Positions 14,970 through 17,825 of a stretch of 17,825 bases of DNA are shown here, one piece after another (positions within the stretch are counted from its first letter, which is position 1; every line of letters begins with the position of its first letter). The notes below the pieces were generated by a model that was not told the origin of the DNA, did not search any database, and worked only from the letters and a program-made list of their open reading frames with translations. The stretch is taken from the NCBI GenBank assembly GCA_002310075.1, contig DBXU01000165.1:1-17825 (forward strand), read 5' to 3'. Both the position numbers and the translations under genes were made by a program. The DNA comes from Bacteroidales bacterium UBA1204 (lineage in GTDB: Bacteria > Bacteroidota > Bacteroidia > Bacteroidales > F082).

Positions 14970-16487
14970 TTATTTCAAACTCACTCCTGCGGCTTTGCGA
15001 AGGTTCACTCCCGCCATGATGCAGTCGATTTTGGCGTCGATATAGTCCGAATGGGCTTGCAGCCAAGCCGTTTGTGCCAGGTCGATGACCGACGACTCCA
15101 CCACGCCTTCACGGAAACCTGCCGTCGCCATACGGAGGTTCTCGTCAGCGTCGTTCAGTTTCTCTTGTGTCAACTTCAGACGGGCATTGGCCTCGCCAAG
15201 TTGTTTTTCGCATTGGCGTACCTGAAGCATAATCATCTCCTTCGAGTCCTCATAGTTATATTGCTGGATCTTGGCTTCAGCCTTGGCCATGCGCGTCTTG
15301 TTGTAGCCCTCGCCCCAATGGAAGATAGGGATTTTGGCCATCACGCCGAAGTTCCACATGCCGCCGAACTCGTTCTGGAAGCCGTTGAAACACGAGGGGT
15401 TGCTCACTGTATAGTTGCCGAAAGCCCCAATTGTGGGCAGGTAGTCGGCGCGGGTGACCCACACCTTCTTGGCATAGATGTCGTTGGCGATGCTGAGGCA
15501 TTTCAGTTCGGGACGATGGGCTTCGACATCGCTTTCGGAATAGAAAGGATGAGTGTTCGTCACCAACACATCATCAAGGTTCTCGTCCGCCAGCATGATG
15601 TTGGAATCCAAAGGCAGACCACAGATTTGGCAAAGCAGCATCTTCGACAGCGCCAAGCCGTTTTGCGCCTTCAACAAGGATGTTTCGGCTTCATTCAACT
15701 TCACTTTCACCGAAAGTTGGTCGGAAGTGGTCGCCACGCCTTCGGCCACCAACTTATCCATATCGTTGGACAGCGAGCGGAGCGTCTCGGTATAGTTCTC
15801 GGCCAATTTCAACTTGTTGGCGATGGAAACGATTTGCCAATAGGCCTTGTCCGTCGTGACCACCGTTTCCTGCTCTTGCATCTCCAACTTCGACTCGGCC
15901 AGTTCCTTCAAATCCTTGGTAATCTGGTTGTAAGCATATATCTTGCCGCCAGCGAAAATCGGTTGCTGAATGGAAACTATGCCTGCATAAACGTTTTTGG
16001 TGTCGATTTTGAACGCATCGCCCACTTGCTCGCCGATTTGGTTCAAGGCATCCTCAACATTAAGGCTCATCAGGTCGGTGACAAGTTTGTTGACGGTTGG
16101 GTCGTTTTGCAACAAAGTCCAAGCGATGACCGCTGCCGGGTCGCTTTGGTAGACCTGCAGCAGTTCCTCGCGGTAGGCATCGATTTGGGCTTGCGTCATC
16201 GTGCCGATGCTGCCGAGCGTCGCCAGATTCTCATCGCTCAAGAGTTGGAGGCTCTTGTTGTTGTGCATGTAAGTTCCCGTTGCCTCCACTTTGGGAAGGT
16301 AGTTGGCATACGAGGAATACATCTCGTACCTTGCCTTGTCGACTTCCGTTTCGGCCACTTTCAGTTTCTTGTTGTTCTCCAACGCGAGGCGGTGACATTC
16401 GTCCAAAGTCAGCACCCTTTGTGCATTCGCTGTGACAGCCATTAAGCAAATCATCAGCACCATCTTGATTTTCAGTCTTTTGTTCAT
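14970..16487 (-). CDS. TolC-family outer-membrane efflux protein
   Basis: Outer-membrane channel component of 505 residues. The start at 16487 gives a clear signal peptide (MNKRLKIKMVLMICLMAVTANAQ, cleavage about residue 22); a longer reading to 16547 adds 20 residues and would run through the probable promoter. The mature protein begins RVLTLDECHRLALENN, the standard TolC/OEP opening, and contains the two long helical hairpin repeats with GIVSIQQPIFAGGKIYAYNQ in the first half and GVMAKIPIFHWGEGYNKTRM in the second. It is the first gene of the export operon and is divergent from an AraC regulator. It provides the exit duct for the adaptor and permeases downstream. Confidence 0.93.
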   Translation of the reverse strand: MNKRLKIKMVLMICLMAVTANAQRVLTLDECHRLALENNKKLKVAETEVDKARYEMYSSYANYLPKVEATGTYMHNNKSLQLLSDENLATLGSIGTMTQAQIDAYREELLQVYQSDPAAVIAWTLLQNDPTVNKLVTDLMSLNVEDALNQIGEQVGDAFKIDTKNVYAGIVSIQQPIFAGGKIYAYNQITKDLKELAESKLEMQEQETVVTTDKAYWQIVSIANKLKLAENYTETLRSLSNDMDKLVAEGVATTSDQLSVKVKLNEAETSLLKAQNGLALSKMLLCQICGLPLDSNIMLADENLDDVLVTNTHPFYSESDVEAHRPELKCLSIANDIYAKKVWVTRADYLPTIGAFGNYTVSNPSCFNGFQNEFGGMWNFGVMAKIPIFHWGEGYNKTRMAKAEAKIQQYNYEDSKEMIMLQVRQCEKQLGEANARLKLTQEKLNDADENLRMATAGFREGVVESSVIDLAQTAWLQAHSDYIDAKIDCIMAGVNLRKAAGVSLK

Positions 16488-16514
16488 ATTGCTCTTTCCA
16501 TTTGTTTGATGGCG

Positions 16515-16522
16515 CAAAGTAA
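16515..16522 (-). promoter_or_regulatory. Probable -7 element of the tolC operon promoter
   Basis: The minus strand reads TTACTTTG followed by C, one mismatch from TAnnTTTG, ending 27 nt before the tolC start codon. Upstream lies an inverted repeat, TTTCGAC (16532-16538) and GTCGAAA (16576-16582), placed where an activator or repressor could act on both divergent promoters. Confidence 0.5.
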
Positions 16523-16531
16523 CGGCAACTT

Positions 16532-16582
16532 TTTCGACCAAAAGCAATCTTTTTGGAACTGAAAACTATCTAAAAGTCGAAA
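16532..16582. repeat. Spaced inverted repeat in the tolC-AraC intergenic region
   Basis: TTTCGAC at 16532-16538 and its perfect complement GTCGAAA at 16576-16582, 37 bases apart, in otherwise AT-rich DNA between the two divergent promoters. A pair of AAATATC direct repeats at 16601-16607 and 16614-16620 lies just before the AraC -7 element. Either set could be a regulator site; nothing in the sequence proves binding. Confidence 0.35.
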
Positions 16583-16620
16583 TAATCATATTTTTTAATC
16601 AAATATCAATTAAAAATATC

Positions 16621-16628
16621 TACTTTTG
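16621..16628 (+). promoter_or_regulatory. -7 element of the right AraC gene
   Basis: TACTTTTG, an exact TAnnTTTG match, ending 16 nt before the AraC start codon. The upstream 60 bases are strongly AT-rich, with a run of six T, and no clear -33 element is visible. Confidence 0.7.
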
Positions 16629-16644
16629 CCGAAAATTTCAACAA

Positions 16645-17553
16645 ATGGAAACACAAAAGCTAACAAGTATCAGCCTGTTGAGGGCAAAAGACTTCATCCC
16701 ATCGGGTGACATCATTAATATAGGTGACGATTTCTTTATGGCGGAGCGCACCAACGAGGCCAACTACGACCTGTTGCGCCATCCATGCCGCATTGATGCC
16801 TACGTGGTGGCCTTTTGCAAAAGCGGCAGTTTCAAATGCCACATCAACCTGAAGGAATACGAAATAGGGGAGGGGATGATTATGGTGAACCTGCCGCAAA
16901 ACATCATCAGCGTGGAGCCTAAGGAATCTGCCGACAAACCCACGCTGACGGTCATTGGCGTTTCACCCAAGTTTTTGTCCAACTTCAGCTCCGACATCAG
17001 CAAGATGCTCAACGAGGCCATGACCCTTTTAGACAATCCCTGCATGCGTCTTGAAGAAGAAGAACTCTACATTGTAAAAGAATACATTCAACTGATTGAC
17101 AAGTATATACACTCGGACTATGTCTATGCTCACGAAAGCGTCAGTCACCTGATTTCGTCGGTGTTCTACCTCTTCGGTAGTTTCATCAACAAACGGATTA
17201 TGAGCCAAAACGACGAGGAGAAGTCCGCTTCGACGCGACACAAGATTGTCTTTGAGCGGTTTATCGAATTGGTCACCCGGCACCACAGCAAAGAACGCGG
17301 CGTAGGGTTCTATGCCGACAAGCTGTGCATCACTCCCAAATATCTCTCCAAAATCGTGAAAGATACCAGCGGCCTCTCCGCCCCGCAATGGATCGACCAA
17401 TACGTCATCCTTGAAGCCAAGCAAATGCTGAAACACAGCGATTTGTGCATCAAGGAAATCTCTGAAGAGCTGAACTTCCCCAATCCGTCGTTTTTCTTCA
17501 AGTACTTCAAGAAACACACGGGGTTGACCCCGAACCAATATAGGAATAGTTGA
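16645..17553 (+). CDS. AraC-family transcriptional regulator, divergent from the efflux operon
   Basis: Transcription factor of 302 residues. Residues ~25-110 form a cupin-like sensor region (FMAERTNEANYDLLRHPCRI, then GEGMIMVNLPQNII), ~115-185 are helical, and ~202-300 form the AraC DNA-binding domain with two helix-turn-helix units (FYADKLCITPKYLSKIV and the closing NPSFFFKYFKKHTGLTPNQYR). Being head-to-head with the tolC-adaptor-permease operon across 157 bp, it most likely controls that operon. The DNA-binding half is closely similar to the AraC protein at 1083-1952. The start was chosen as the ATG 16 nt after the -7 element. Confidence 0.92.
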   Translation: METQKLTSISLLRAKDFIPSGDIINIGDDFFMAERTNEANYDLLRHPCRIDAYVVAFCKSGSFKCHINLKEYEIGEGMIMVNLPQNIISVEPKESADKPTLTVIGVSPKFLSNFSSDISKMLNEAMTLLDNPCMRLEEEELYIVKEYIQLIDKYIHSDYVYAHESVSHLISSVFYLFGSFINKRIMSQNDEEKSASTRHKIVFERFIELVTRHHSKERGVGFYADKLCITPKYLSKIVKDTSGLSAPQWIDQYVILEAKQMLKHSDLCIKEISEELNFPNPSFFFKYFKKHTGLTPNQYRNS

Positions 17554-17558
17554 TTGGC

Positions 17559-17599
17559 AATCCGCAATTCGGGCGCAGGCTTGGGTTGCGGATTTTTTT
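17559..17599 (+). terminator. Rho-independent terminator of the right AraC gene
   Basis: Perfect nine-base-pair stem (AATCCGCAA at 17559-17567 with TTGCGGATT at 17586-17594), 18-base loop and a run of seven T (17593-17599), starting five bases after the AraC stop. The whole element aligns with 1045-1087 at 37 of 44 positions. Confidence 0.85.
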
Positions 17600-17825
17600 A
17601 TGGGTTAAGCCTACAATGATACGGGGTGGTGGTCGGGGGTGACGGTGGCACGGCCTGCGGGTTGGAAAAACCGAATTGGGGGAAAGCGCCTGCGGCCTAT
17701 AGGGGCACGGAATGACAGAACCGAGAAAGAGAAAACAGCGCAACGAGAGAAAACAGAACGGGAACCCCTATCCCTCGCGCCCCGTCCGCGCCAGCGCGGC
17801 CGACCCGCCCGACAGGAGTCCGCGC
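17600..17825. other. Non-coding, repeat-bearing, GC-rich segment at the window end
   Basis: No credible gene is visible. It contains a direct repeat GCCTGCGG (17653-17660 and 17688-17695), two tandem 18-bp units beginning AGAGAAAACAG (17728 and 17746), and an inverted pair ATAGGGG (17699-17705) and CCCCTAT (17765-17771) enclosing the tandem units. The final 55 bases (17771-17825) are 46 of 55 G+C by hand count, unlike the rest of the window. It may be the edge of a dispersed intergenic repeat or of a following element outside the window. Confidence 0.5.

Noticed and set aside
14850..16445. Long open frame of 531 codons on the + strand, antisense to tolC and the adaptor gene
   Set aside because: It lies fully over two well-supported genes, its translation is His/Leu/Val-rich without a recognisable domain, and no promoter precedes it. 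It is a codon-bias shadow.
17507..17743. - strand frame of 78 codons at the right edge
   Set aside because: It overlaps the AraC end and its terminator, and its proline/arginine-rich translation reflects the GC-rich non-coding DNA.
1..17825. CRISPR array, tRNA, rRNA, insertion sequence or phage genes
   Set aside because: Looked for on both strands; no regular repeat-spacer pattern, cloverleaf, rRNA motif, transposase or integrase was seen.

Overview
The window reads as chromosomal DNA from a Bacteroidales bacterium, probably Prevotella-like. The sequence shows this through -7 elements of the Bacteroidota type (TAnnTTTG, mostly TACTTTTG), the absence of clear Shine-Dalgarno sequences, a lipoprotein with a Bacteroidota-style export signal, and the gene families present. 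The genus is an inference. There are 17 protein genes, one cut by the left edge. No rRNA, tRNA, CRISPR array, transposase or phage gene was seen.

Left part (1-2127). A membrane-anchored NAPE-PLD-like metallo-beta-lactamase-fold hydrolase, truncated at its N-terminus, converges on an AraC-type regulator. The regulator is divergent from the next operon.

Lipid locus (2128-8610, + strand). Seven tightly packed genes, several overlapping by 1-8 bp, encode a CDP-alcohol phosphotransferase, a GtrA-like membrane protein, a hemolysin/GlsA-like O-acyltransferase, a YghO-like GNAT N-acyltransferase, an acyl-CoA/acyl-ACP ligase, a dedicated acyl carrier protein and a PlsC-type acyltransferase. A patatin-like lipase follows with its own probable promoter. 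The set looks like a self-contained assembly line: the ligase charges the ACP, N- and O-acyltransferases build a two-chain lipid, and the CDP-alcohol enzyme adds a phospho-headgroup. Part of it resembles bacterial ceramide or aminolipid modules, but the amine-forming enzyme is absent. It is the best candidate here for an undescribed pathway. The flanking NAPE-PLD-like and patatin-like enzymes could turn the product over.

Middle (8616-9818, - strand). A single-chain iron-sulfur L-serine dehydratase has a promoter that abuts the terminator of the operon upstream of it.

Efflux locus (16487 down to 9896, - strand). A TolC-type outer-membrane protein, an HlyD-type adaptor and two ABC-2 permeases (two ATGA overlaps) are followed by a surface-type lipoprotein and a small outer-membrane beta-barrel, ending at a clear terminator. 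No ABC ATPase is present. A second AraC regulator, paralogous to the first, is divergent from tolC and probably controls this operon.

Right edge (17554-17825). A terminator hairpin related in sequence to one at 1045-1087 is followed by about 220 bp of non-coding DNA with short direct and inverted repeats that becomes extremely GC-rich at the window end.
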